From NCBI RefSeq assembly GCF_003054445.1, contig NC_042510.1, positions 310,001-374,000 of the forward strand: 64,000 bases of DNA, written 5' to 3'. The DNA is from Pichia kudriavzevii. Its lineage: Eukaryota; Ascomycota; Pichiomycetes; Pichiales; Pichiaceae. This document shows, in pieces, positions 28,574 through 38,500 of the stretch (the first letter of the stretch is position 1; every line of letters begins with the position of its first letter). The notes beneath the pieces were generated by a model. It was not told the origin of the DNA and did no database searches. It saw nothing but the letters and a program-made list of their open reading frames with translations. Both the position numbers and the translations under genes were made by a program.

Positions 28574-29542
28574 ATGTCCAGGTTAAGTTTACCTTCTTTC
28601 ACTAGTTGGGTTTTGCTTTTGTCATGTCTAATTGTTGCTCTTTTGATTTCACCTGTAAATTCTGCCATTATACCCTCGGAAGTTATTTCAAAAGAAGATG
28701 AAGAGGCTATTACGGATCTTCTCCATCTCACGATTCATGAATCAAGAAATGGGAATGACCATACGGTAGAAAGTTCCACCCCTCTAGGAACAATTGTTAT
28801 TGCACTATTTGGTAAAATCGTCCCCAATACGGTAGAAAACTTCAAAGGTTTGTCTGAAACGTACTCCAAAACTGAAACATTATTTCATCGGGTAATTCCA
28901 GGATTTGTCATTCAAGCAGGTGATTTTGACAATAATGGAGGGCATTCCTTCTTTGGTTATAGGGGTGCATCTCCACCGGCAGATACCGACCATCCGGAAG
29001 CTTTTGGCCCATTTTATAGTGGTTTGGAGGATGAGAATTTCCAAATCTCTCATAATAAAGTTGGTAGAGTAAGTGTTGCCAACGCTGGTCCAAACACTGG
29101 CGGTAGTCAATTTTTCATTTGTTTAGAGCCAGTACCCTTTTTAGATGGCAAACATGTTGTGTTTGGTCAAGTCATTGAGGGAATGGATATTGCCCAAAAA
29201 ATTGCTAATGTCGAGAGGGACAGCAATGATAAACCAAAAAACGATGTTTTTATTTATTCTACAAAAGTCGAACCTTATAAATCTGCTCAGAAGGATGAGA
29301 AAACTGCCGAAGAAGGGAAGGTTGGAATCATCGATAAAGCTGATACGCCTTCTGATACAGATAGTGGATATGCAAAGGAACATCCAACAGGTTTAGGTGG
29401 ATCTAAGAGACATTTAGTTCTAATCCCATTCGCAGCTTTTGTGATACTGGCGTGCTACCTGGGCCTTAAGAACCGTCGTAGTATCAATTCCTTGATTAGA
29501 GGGCCTAGATATAGACGAGTTGCAGCAAATAGCTCAGAATAA
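28574..29542 (+). CDS. CPR8: membrane-anchored cyclophilin, CPR4/CPR8 type
   Basis: A 322-aa peptidyl-prolyl isomerase of the secretory pathway. It has a signal peptide (about residues 1-31, LLLSCLIVALLISPVNSA), a cyclophilin domain (about 65-235), and a C-terminal membrane segment (LVLIPFAAFVILACYLGL) followed by a short basic tail. Active-site residues are retained: FHRVIPGFVIQAGD, GGSQFFI and DGKHVVFG. The usual tryptophan before LDGKH is phenylalanine (PVPFLDGKH). In S. cerevisiae the corresponding CPR4/CPR8 pair has the same topology; CPR8 sits beside ZNG1 and ALG12 as here, which is why I give that symbol for the pre-duplication gene. Confidence 0.85.
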   Translation: MSRLSLPSFTSWVLLLSCLIVALLISPVNSAIIPSEVISKEDEEAITDLLHLTIHESRNGNDHTVESSTPLGTIVIALFGKIVPNTVENFKGLSETYSKTETLFHRVIPGFVIQAGDFDNNGGHSFFGYRGASPPADTDHPEAFGPFYSGLEDENFQISHNKVGRVSVANAGPNTGGSQFFICLEPVPFLDGKHVVFGQVIEGMDIAQKIANVERDSNDKPKNDVFIYSTKVEPYKSAQKDEKTAEEGKVGIIDKADTPSDTDSGYAKEHPTGLGGSKRHLVLIPFAAFVILACYLGLKNRRSINSLIRGPRYRRVAANSSE

Positions 29543-29618
29543 ATGCCGCTCATTTCAATTAACATAAAATCGTAAACTAACATTTTCTAAAAAGTGAAAT
29601 TTTTAATATTCTTATAGT

Positions 29619-31499
29619 TTAAAGTGACTGTATTTTTGCACGTTCCCATATCTTACCTCTGACTTTCTTTTTTATACAGTTATCAAGAACATTCTGGATC
29701 CATGTGAAATTTTTGGATTCAATAGAGTGGAACAGCTGTGCAAAAACTTGGCCGGGATTCTTCAATAAACTGATGACTAACTGTGTGTTTATTCCGTCAT
29801 AACCCTCCAACATGTCGACTAATATCCATTCGTACCCATCACTTGGCTGCGCTAAAGGCTCGTCGTCATACTGAACCCAGTAGTCAAAGTCATCGACAAT
29901 CTGAGCCAAAGCATCGGTGTCTTCAGTTTTATCATATATTATCCAATATTTGACTGGCTGGTCATCCATAGAAACCCATTGATCTTGACTTGCTTTGTTA
30001 TCTCCAATTTGTGTGAATAAAGAGGCTCCATTCATGCAAGTGCCTACATCCCAATGTACAACAATAGGTTTGATCATATTCGCATTTGGTCCATACATAT
30101 CAATTAACCTCAAATTTAGCTTTTGAGCTGCATCGCCACCTGTATAATTCCAACTTGAAATGAGGCCAAAAACGAATGAAAACAGTAAACTCCCTAAAAA
30201 TAAGAGACATATTGAAAGTAAAAGTAATTTTCTTATAAATTTCCCTACTTTTGACAACACCCATTCAAAAGCACTTGCAGCAATACAACAAAAGATTGGA
30301 ACTAAGTATACCATAAACCTCCATTCCTTGTGTCCGTTGACAGATAATACCAGCATGTATAGGTAAGACGACCATAGCAAAGTTGTAAGTGTTCCAACAC
30401 CATAATTTACATAATCCACATTATAATCTGGCTTTTTATGTGAGCTAAGGTATAACTTTTTAGCATTTAGTAGAGAAAAAACTGTAAAGAGTAAAGTCAG
30501 TATAGGAGTAAGCTCAAACTGTGATGCAAACAATTTAGGGAGGTACCTTGTAAAGTAGGCATGGAAAGGTTCAACACCCCATTCAGATGAATTACCTTTC
30601 AATATATTGAATATGAACGACTCAAACTCGGGAATAGTAATCTCAACATTCCAAAAATAAGAATCAATTCTTGCACTTAAAAATCCGCTTAACAACAATG
30701 ATGTGGCAACTGAAACAACTGCTTCTCTAAACTTCATTATAGGGCGACCATAACGGAAAATCCCACTTACGCAGAAAAAAATAAGAGCTCCGGTAAAAAC
30801 CAACACTTCAAACCTAAAGACCACACCGACAAAAACAAGAATGGTAATTGACCTGGGTATATCACCACATAAAAACAAACCAATTGCAGCATTGAATAGG
30901 GGTAAACAAATAAAGTTCGGTAATAACCTCGAAGAGTAGAAAAGAATATGCGGCAAAGGATACATGAAGAATGAAAACCATATTCCTATATTTTTAGACG
31001 TTTTTGAGCACGCATAAGCTATTGATTTCCTGAGGTATATAATAGAAAAAAATGTTACCAATGACAACAAAAACCTGGTAATTATTAGTTGATAAACTTT
31101 GGTTTCTTTCAAAACGTTAGGCAGTTCTTTTGCTAAAACCTTTCCAAGTGATGTTGGAACTATAGAATTTATTAATGTAGCCAAAGATATCAGTCGTAAA
31201 GCCCATTGCCTCATAAAATTTGATAAATATATAGACGGTAATGACAACAGCAAAGAACCTATACATGTACGTTTGACAGCTCCTGGAAAATACATGTGAT
31301 CAAATGAATCCAGACTGTCTATCCCCAGGTTTATAAAGTCATGAATGGCTTGAACATTAAATGATTCCTCTACTTTGGTGTATGGAGCAACCAATAACAT
31401 ATACGTTATTGATGTAAACAATGTCAGATCCAACAAATGCTGTAGTGTGCTTGTTGTCATCAATCCTTGGATAACGAGATATAGAGAAAGATTAACCAT
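29619..31499 (-). CDS. ALG12: Alg12, dolichol-linked alpha-1,6-mannosyltransferase
   Basis: Alg12 is an ER membrane GT22 mannosyltransferase that adds the eighth mannose (alpha-1,6) to the lipid-linked oligosaccharide using dolichol-phosphate mannose. The 626-aa protein carries the family N-terminal TKVEESFNVQAIHD motif, a downstream FPGAVKRTCIG segment, many membrane helices and the GT22 signature HKEWRFMVYLVP near residue 390. It is longer than the S. cerevisiae enzyme (551 aa), mainly in a soluble lumenal C-terminal portion. It is divergent from ZNG1 across 190 bp. Confidence 0.9.
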   Translation of the reverse strand: MVNLSLYLVIQGLMTTSTLQHLLDLTLFTSITYMLLVAPYTKVEESFNVQAIHDFINLGIDSLDSFDHMYFPGAVKRTCIGSLLLSLPSIYLSNFMRQWALRLISLATLINSIVPTSLGKVLAKELPNVLKETKVYQLIITRFLLSLVTFFSIIYLRKSIAYACSKTSKNIGIWFSFFMYPLPHILFYSSRLLPNFICLPLFNAAIGLFLCGDIPRSITILVFVGVVFRFEVLVFTGALIFFCVSGIFRYGRPIMKFREAVVSVATSLLLSGFLSARIDSYFWNVEITIPEFESFIFNILKGNSSEWGVEPFHAYFTRYLPKLFASQFELTPILTLLFTVFSLLNAKKLYLSSHKKPDYNVDYVNYGVGTLTTLLWSSYLYMLVLSVNGHKEWRFMVYLVPIFCCIAASAFEWVLSKVGKFIRKLLLLSICLLFLGSLLFSFVFGLISSWNYTGGDAAQKLNLRLIDMYGPNANMIKPIVVHWDVGTCMNGASLFTQIGDNKASQDQWVSMDDQPVKYWIIYDKTEDTDALAQIVDDFDYWVQYDDEPLAQPSDGYEWILVDMLEGYDGINTQLVISLLKNPGQVFAQLFHSIESKNFTWIQNVLDNCIKKKVRGKIWERAKIQSL

Positions 31500-31689
31500 A
31501 CGTTGAAACGAAGAAAGACGTAAAGAGAAGAACGTAAGAAGTACACGCTATACTCGTGCCCTCACATTTTTCTAGTCCAACTAAATTTTATATTTTGTTT
31601 GATCTTTTTCATTGATCTTTTAGCTAGTCTTGCCTTCTCCTTTGCTTCTTTTTTGTGAGTATAGGAGCACACCAAAAGAACAGTAAGTG

Positions 31690-32904
31690 ATGGAAGAAGA
31701 ACTAGAATACATTCCAAATTTAGTAGAGAACGAAAATGAAGAAATTGTTTTTGAAAAGGTGAAAAAAGAACCAATTGATACCACGGGTACCATTATCGAA
31801 GAAGATAAGAGTAAGAAAGTTCCAGTTACTATTTTAACGGGTTATTTGGGATCCGGAAAATCTACCCTTCTTGAACAGATAGCCAAACGTGGGGACAGAA
31901 AATTAGCAGTTATTTTGAACGAGTTTGGTGATTCGATTGATATTGAAAAATCCTTAACAGTGAAAGATAAAGAAAATGAAGTTGAAGAGTGGTTGGATTT
32001 GGGCAATGGTTGTTTGTGTTGTACTGTTAAAGATAATGGTGTGGCTGCAATTGAACGTTTAGTGGCTAAAAGAAAAGGTTTTGATCATATCATCTTAGAA
32101 ACTACAGGATTAGCCGATCCTGGACCCATTACCACAATGTTTTGGTTAGATGATGGGCTACTCTCTAATGTTTACATTGATGGCGTCGTTACAGTCTTGG
32201 ATGCAGAAAATATTGAAACTAATCTGAGCGATAAAGACGAAAGTCATGTACACCACGCAGAAGAAGGAACTCATGGGGAAGACCCACATCACAACTGCGA
32301 TAATGTGACGGTTGCACACGTACAAATTGCTCTTGCTGATGTAATATTGCTAAACAAGATTGACAAAATTGAAAATGATCCAAAAAGAATTAAAAGAATT
32401 GAGAGTCTAGTCAGAGATATCAATGCCAATGTTCCGATATACGAGACTAAATTTGGCGACATTAGTCTAGACAAGATCTTAGATCTACATGCATATGAAG
32501 CCCGTGATGTCAGCTCCTTGGTGAAAACGGAAAAATCTACAAGCGGCGTGCACGATCATAGAATGGGTACATTGAGCTTCAATTTCAAGAAGCTCGTCGA
32601 TATAAGAGAATTTAAAAAATTTGAGAAGTTTTTGCAAGATCTTCTCTGGGACGACTCCGATGCGGATTTGCTAAGGAATAATATGGAAATACACAGAACA
32701 AAGGGCCTAGTATTTATTGAGGATGGAGACTCTTACAAAGTTATTCAAGGTGTTAGAAAAACTTACGATGTTATCGATGGCATGCAAGATATTTTGGAAA
32801 TTGAGTTAGACAGCTCCAGACTTGTATTAATTGGTAAGTATATTGATGGTGAATTAGTAAGGAGAAAATTTTCTGAAGTCATGGGATTTGATATGTTTGC
32901 GTGA
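31690..32904 (+). CDS. ZNG1: Zng1, CobW-type zinc chaperone GTPase
   Basis: Zng1 (COG0523) hands zinc to methionine aminopeptidase 1 with GTP hydrolysis. The 404-aa protein has Walker A GYLGSGKST at residues 51-59, LNEFGDS, the metal-binding CLCC motif (C108, C110, C111), ETTGLADPGP (switch/Walker B area), NKIDKI for base specificity, a His-rich insert (HVHHAEEGTHGEDPHH), and the CobW C-terminal domain (MEIHRTKGLVFIEDG). The N-terminal YIPNLVE resembles the short Map1-docking peptide seen in relatives, though that match is loose. The first true ATG is at 31690. Confidence 0.92.
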   Translation: MEEELEYIPNLVENENEEIVFEKVKKEPIDTTGTIIEEDKSKKVPVTILTGYLGSGKSTLLEQIAKRGDRKLAVILNEFGDSIDIEKSLTVKDKENEVEEWLDLGNGCLCCTVKDNGVAAIERLVAKRKGFDHIILETTGLADPGPITTMFWLDDGLLSNVYIDGVVTVLDAENIETNLSDKDESHVHHAEEGTHGEDPHHNCDNVTVAHVQIALADVILLNKIDKIENDPKRIKRIESLVRDINANVPIYETKFGDISLDKILDLHAYEARDVSSLVKTEKSTSGVHDHRMGTLSFNFKKLVDIREFKKFEKFLQDLLWDDSDADLLRNNMEIHRTKGLVFIEDGDSYKVIQGVRKTYDVIDGMQDILEIELDSSRLVLIGKYIDGELVRRKFSEVMGFDMFA

Positions 32905-32998
32905 TGGAAGAAATATGTGTATTAGGATATTTCTTTAATATTTATAACTCTCAATTTCCTAAAACAGAAACTTAGATACCTGCTTAGGTACATGTTGG

Positions 32999-33021
32999 CA
33001 CGTGATCTGTTTCTAGCCAAT
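32999..33021 (+). promoter_or_regulatory. Cbf1 E-box plus CCAAT box of QCR8
   Basis: CACGTG at 32999-33004 followed by CCAAT at 33017-33021, about 145-165 bp upstream of the QCR8 ATG. S. cerevisiae QCR8 is known to be controlled by Cpf1/Cbf1, Abf1 and Hap2/3/4, so both matches have precedent. Confidence 0.6.
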
Positions 33022-33164
33022 CGAAAAGCGCGGATTTTTAAGGAGAGATTTTGAATGAGAGAAGATAGTTTCTCTCAAAAACTCGTAGTTGAAATGTAGA
33101 GTGAGTTGCCTGTTACCTTTATTTTACAGTTTCCAATCTTCAACAACCAACAAATTACATCAAA

Positions 33165-33443
33165 ATGGGTCATCCAGGTGCATACATGGGCTGGTGGGGT
33201 TCTATGGGATCCCCAAAGCAAAAGAGAATTACTATCCATTCTGTTTCTCCATACGCTCAATCCCCTCTACACGGTTCTGTCAACAGAGCTATCTTCAACT
33301 CTTTCAGAAGATTCAAGTCTCAAGTTTTATACATTGCTCTTCCATTTGCAATTGTTTGGTCTGTTTGGACCGAAGCTAGAGACTACAATGAATACTTATA
33401 CACCAAGGCGGGTAGAGAAGAATTAGAAAGAGTTAACGTTTAA
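33165..33443 (+). CDS. QCR8: Qcr8, subunit 8 of cytochrome bc1 complex
   Basis: A small (92-aa) inner-membrane subunit of respiratory complex III that contacts cytochrome b and ubiquinone. It matches S. cerevisiae Qcr8 over its length: YMGWWGSMGSPKQK, SPYAQSPLHG, NSFRRFKSQVLY, a single membrane segment (ALPFAIVWSVW), and the C-terminus YNEYLYTKAGREELERVNV. No cleavable presequence is seen, as usual for this subunit. Nearby upstream CACGTG and CCAAT fit respiratory control. Confidence 0.96.
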   Translation: MGHPGAYMGWWGSMGSPKQKRITIHSVSPYAQSPLHGSVNRAIFNSFRRFKSQVLYIALPFAIVWSVWTEARDYNEYLYTKAGREELERVNV

Positions 33444-33720
33444 GTTGGTCATTCAATTTGATTTGTGGTTGCACAGTTGATTACTTCGATGCAAATGCTC
33501 TCTATTTTTATATTTATTTATTACTGGTACGATATGGATTTATCTGCTCAGTAATGCATATCCCCTCTTTCTATTTATTCATACATATTTTTTTTTATAT
33601 AAAAATAAATTATTAACGAACCATCTCGAGTATCGGTGTATATCTGGGCCAGTATATTAGCCAATCTATTAAAACGTATTTCAAACCACAACTATATAGA
33701 AAAAAGAACGCAGCAGAGAA

Positions 33721-34025
33721 TTAAGATTCCTTCTTTTCCTTGGAATCGCCATCTATATTTTCGTTAAAGGCCACGTAGACGTACCCAATAAGAACCACGT
33801 TTGCAACGACTGCTGCAATACCACCCGACACGAGGGAACTTTCAAACAATGCCTGACTAGTAAAAAAGGCCACGAGTGGGCCAAGAATCATCAATGCTGT
33901 GAAAATAATCAATTTCCGTAAAACTTGGCTGTTGAATGGAAGAAATGTTAGTAAGACTGTTTTTTTTTTGACATAATATTGGCATTGCATCTCTAAATGT
34001 ATACATACGGAGGTATATCGGCCAT
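33721..34025 (-). CDS. VMA21: Vma21, V-ATPase assembly factor (two exons)
   Basis: Vma21 is a small ER membrane protein that escorts assembly of the V0 sector of the vacuolar ATPase. I read it as complement(join(33721..33928, 34009..34025)), 74 aa. The 17-nt first exon encodes MADIP plus part of a proline codon; the intron has GTATGT at 34008 downward, TACTAAC at 33953-33947 and CAG ending at 33929. The joined protein starts MADIPPQVLRKLIIFTALMI, aligning with the S. cerevisiae N-terminus, and has two membrane helices (second: VSGGIAAVVANVVLIGYVYVAF). It ends in a lysine-rich tail (KEKKES) resembling the ER-retrieval signal. The unspliced 103-codon frame is an artefact. Confidence 0.92.
33929..34008 (-). 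other. VMA21: VMA21 intron (80 bp)
   Basis: Minus-strand GTATGT donor, TACTAAC branch (33947-33953) and CAG acceptor. The same 80-bp length as the NSP1 intron. Confidence 0.9.
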
Positions 34026-34446
34026 ACTTCAATTTGGTTTCTTGGGTAGCTCGGCAAGTAGTCTCAGTTCAATCAACAGAGATTTCAATAAGCCGCCTTC
34101 TTTACAAAGTCCCAAATTCATGTGTTAATTTGCCTTAGAAGCAACCTCACTCACTAGTGAGACGCGCCTCCTTCCTTTCTTGGCCGAGAAAAACAAATAT
34201 CCCATGAGGCGAAAAGGCATGACCATTCCCTCCAGATTCACCGATAAGAGAGTCATTACTCCCAACTTGAATCACTCCAAGGGGAATCTGAAGCCGAACA
34301 ATGCCGCCTTTTCTTCTTGAACGTAACATTTCCGTAGGGTTTATAAGCACCGTAGGTTCTTGCTTTGGAAACGAATTATTCTAGTTGGTCTATAAATACA
34401 TTCGTCTTTAAAACCAAGAAATCATAATCATAATCAATTCAACAAA
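34026..34446. other. VMA21/dioxygenase divergent intergenic region
   Basis: The 421-bp gap holds both promoters. A Gcn4-like core GAGTCAT (reverse ATGACTC) lies at 34250-34256, and TATAAATA at 34391-34398 lies 49 bp before the dioxygenase ATG. No gene seen; a 67-codon minus frame here starts at a plausible ATG but has no recognisable content. Confidence 0.5.
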
Positions 34447-35388
34447 ATGCCATTGACACCTCCCGAACTAAAACAGTTTGAACAAGATGGTTATCTAGCT
34501 ATTGTTAATTATCTAGACAAAAAAACGGTGGCTGATCTAAACAATGAAATCAAGGAAATGCTCACGTCTGCTAACATGGGTAATCATCCGATGATTAAAT
34601 TCACTACCGGTAATGATAAAGATGGACATATAAGTGATAAATACTTTTTCGATTCTGCTGATAAAATCCACTATTTTTTTGAGCCCGATGCAATAGTTGA
34701 ACAAAATGGTGAACACAAACTTTTATACCCAATTGAGAAGTCAATCAATAAAATCGGACATGGTTTGCATTTCTTGAATCCCAAATTCAACAAAGTAACC
34801 GTTAACGATGACATTGCCTCTATTTGTAGGCAGCTAGGCTTCAGAGATGCAAAAGCTATTCAAAGTATGTGTGTGATCAAACAGCCACACATTGGCGCAG
34901 AAGTCCCTCCACATAACGATGCAGAATTCTTATACACCAAGCCAAAAACTTGTGTTGGATTTTGGTTTGCACTCGAGGATTGCACGTTAGAAAATGGATG
35001 CCTAGAGTTCATTCCCGGTTCTCAGCATTATCCATTACAGAAAAGATTTGTCAAAGATTTGAAGAAAGGCTCAGGTACAAAATTTGCTAAATTAGACAAT
35101 CCAGATGAAGACTTTGTGGAATCGAAGGAATACAAGGAATTCAAGGAGAAAATCAGCGATGATTCTCTCTACAAAAAAGTTACCATACCTGCTGGCACTC
35201 TGGTACTGATTAATGGTAAGGTTATTCATAAATCTTCTAAAAATAAATCCGATGACTCTCGAAATGCTTATACATTTCATGTTGTCGATGGAACTGAAGA
35301 ATATGACGCTTATAATTGGCTTCAAATTCCTCCTGCAAAACCACAAGGTTCTCAAAACTTTACTAGATTGTACAAAAATTACGAATAG
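34447..35388 (+). CDS. phytanoyl-CoA dioxygenase-like Fe(II)/2-oxoglutarate enzyme
   Basis: A 313-aa member of the PhyH superfamily (closest in layout to PHYHD1). It has the iron ligands H156 and D158 in PPHNDAEFL, the distal His H261 (GKVIHKS), and the 2-oxoglutarate-binding Arg R272 in SRNAYTFHV. GFWFALEDCTLENGCLEFIPGS is the characteristic strand-turn before the facial triad's distal half. S. cerevisiae has no close counterpart I recall, so the gene is either ancestral and lost there or acquired. The substrate is unknown. No peroxisomal C-terminal tripeptide is evident (ends NYE). Confidence 0.88.
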   Translation: MPLTPPELKQFEQDGYLAIVNYLDKKTVADLNNEIKEMLTSANMGNHPMIKFTTGNDKDGHISDKYFFDSADKIHYFFEPDAIVEQNGEHKLLYPIEKSINKIGHGLHFLNPKFNKVTVNDDIASICRQLGFRDAKAIQSMCVIKQPHIGAEVPPHNDAEFLYTKPKTCVGFWFALEDCTLENGCLEFIPGSQHYPLQKRFVKDLKKGSGTKFAKLDNPDEDFVESKEYKEFKEKISDDSLYKKVTIPAGTLVLINGKVIHKSSKNKSDDSRNAYTFHVVDGTEEYDAYNWLQIPPAKPQGSQNFTRLYKNYE

Positions 35389-35536
35389 AAGCTTTACCTA
35401 GGTCAATATTCATTTAGTATTTACATGTTTCTATCTTCATTTCCTCCAGCAACTGTGTATATGATGTTAGGATTGTTGTATTCATATCTTCTAAGCTGCT
35501 TTGTAATTTTATAATTTTGAATCTATATGCCAGAAA

Positions 35537-38500
35537 TTAATCATCCCATCGACCTAGTTCGTTAAGTGGATTCCAGAACCCAATTTGTCTCTCCTTCATA
35601 TTGTTAAGTTCGTTAGTCCACCTGTTCAAGTCTTCCTTGTAATTCTTTAGGTTCGAGCTATTTGTAATTTTGTTCATTGCCCAATTTAACGTTTTGAGAG
35701 ATCCGCTGTTTGATCTTTTACTTTCCTGTATTACTAAATCAACTAACATTGTCCTAAACTCCTTGAACCTAACATATTGCATAAATAAATATGAATTTGC
35801 TCTACTAGATGCACCCTTATAAATAGTTGAGGCTAAAACATCTAAAATCTTAATCAAGTCAATTTTCTCCGTAAATTTCAGCTTTCCTTCACTTTTGATT
35901 ACACCTATCATGATACTATGTATCAGAGAAACAGGAATTCGACTATCATATTCCGTGAATAGTCTATTGATTAGAAAATCAACAACAAACGGGTTTTGTT
36001 TGATCAAAGATTGAATCATTAAACCTTTTAGTCTAATAGGAGAATATAACCTGATCATCCTTTCCTTCGTTTGTATGCTATAACGTTTTTTGAATTTCCC
36101 CTTATTATTTCTGTGGGAGTTCATATCGTCATTATAATTCAAAAATTTGTCTGGTATTGAGTGAAAAGCATTTTCATGATCCTCCCCAATACCTTTTATA
36201 TCGTTAATCTTGGTCATATCTTTGAAATTTCTCAGGTTCTCATAAATCTCATCCACTTCGAATAATTCATTACTCGCTAATCTTTTGGACAAGAAAGATT
36301 TAGTTGAGTCTTCCATATTATTCAAGTAAGCTTGGTCGATATCGTCATGAGTTGAGTCTGAGATAGAATCCAACAAAGAATCAGTTATTCTATGTATATG
36401 GCCACTACCATCTACTTTCTTGTTCGGTTTGAACTTATTGACGAAGTCTTCTCTTTCAAAATAATCGACGCCGTCCATTCTTTTTAATTCAGACAAAACA
36501 AACGCAATTCCTTCACCTAGATTATCTGGTTTGGTTGAGTCAGCAAGCAACGAGCTTGAAATTTCAGCACTCCAATCAAATCCAGCAACAAATTCAAGGC
36601 ATTCCCATACATCGGGATCCATCGCTAGCTTATCCATCTCTTCCTCAATTTTTAGCTTAAAAGCGCTTGTAGGCAAATCTGAGAAACTGAAATCATTACC
36701 CCTTCTTGATCGACGGAAAAAAACTTCAAGAAAAATGCCATACACAAAAACAGATTGATTAAATTTGAAAATCCAATCTTGGTTGTTCTTACAGAGGTAA
36801 TCAGATCGAAATTTTAGCAGACGTATGATGAATTTGTTTGGTAAATGTCTTAGTTCACTAGCTAAATGCTGTAATAAGCCTTGCTTTATCAGATAGATTT
36901 TAGACGAATAATTTTTAGGGTTCAATATAGATAAATTTTTGGGGTTTGAACTGATGTAGTTGAACGAATCATTCAGAAGTTTAATGAACTTTAAAGTATA
37001 TTCCTCTGCAAGGATATCATCCATGGATCGAGGATCTGAACTAACATAGTCTCTAAAAAATTTTATAATTGAAGGGTACAAGTTTGAATAGTAAGTAACA
37101 GCCAGTGGATCCATTGAGTCAAGCAATTCTATAAATTCAATGCTTTTGAAAAACCGATCATTGGGACTCTTAAATGAGAAAAAACCTTCATCATTATAAT
37201 TACGAAAAATAATGTGATTTACAACTCCAAACAAATATTGTTTGTTCAAAGTTGTCGGTGAAAAGCTAGCTATTACTTCAAGTGATTTTAATATTTCTTT
37301 ATAGCTGAATTCCGAGTTTGGGCCAAATATAGAATACATTACTCTCTTCATAACGTATGAATATTCCATTGTATTGTTTGTTAACGAAAGGAAACCACCC
37401 ACGCGATCCCTTGAAACAACTGAATTGTTCCTTAGATAAATTTTAAACTGGTTTATTAGGATGGAAATTTTCCTAGTTGAAGATATATTTTGATATTCTA
37501 CCTTGAATATTTCATGCAAGAGATTCTTTTTTTTAAAAGTTGGTATCGATTTTCCAGTTGGTACTGACTTATAATTGCATGAAATTAAGCTTTTAATTAT
37601 ATTCTCAACGAAAAATTTATAGTATATCGTATTTAATATACGGTTATTTCTTTTTTGTAAATTGTATTCCCATAAAAGCATGATTGTTTCAAAATTCAAA
37701 TTAAATCGTGAAACTACGACAACGTCCATATCTTTGATTTCTATTTTCTTTCTGATTAACAGATAATTCAAAATTGAGATTTTCCTTTTTTCAATGCGTT
37801 CAAACAACTCCTTTCCTTTAAACTTTTGCAGTTCATCATTCGTTGCAGATGACATTTCACCTATAAACAAACTTACTGCTCCTCCATGGATTTTTTTGGT
37901 AAAAATTGAAGATAGAGTAGAAATGTTTTTCTTCAATTCATGAATCTGTAATTCGAGATTATCTATCTGTGTAGATTTTATCAATTCAATTGATTTAAAA
38001 TGGTACATCAATAGTATATGATCGCTTTTACCGGTTGCTTCGTAGAAAAAGGATAAATCTTCCTTAAGTTCATCCATTGACAAATATTGTTTATTCCACA
38101 TAAACTGTAAGGCCTTGAATGTTTTCATAGACCCACTGAAAGAAAGAAAGTCAACGTTAGCTAAAATGTTTTTGTTTATTGCCTCGTAGTGTTTATTGAG
38201 ATGTACTAGAAAAAAGTACCTCATCCAATCGGAATTCTGGAATATCAGTTCCTCCTCAAGTATTTCATTAAGAACGTTCACTAATTCATTGAAAGGTAAA
38301 TCCATCCGATATAAAATATAGGAGGCATTGTTAAACCATTGAAGATTGACGAGAATTGAAATCATTTTCTTTAACGAGGTTAGACTCAACGACACTCTGT
38401 CTTTTCTGTTTATTACTTTTTGAACTTCAGGTAGTGATCTGGCATAGTGGTTGAGCAGCAAGGGAAGGTTGTAATCGCAGTTAAATTCCATGAATGAATG

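Noticed and set aside
31687-31689. Upstream GTG or TTG extensions of several frames (ZNG1, GLN4, PMT1, IRC5, MAF1, GPM1)
   Set aside because: Non-ATG starts are not expected in yeast nuclear genes, and family N-termini match the first ATG.
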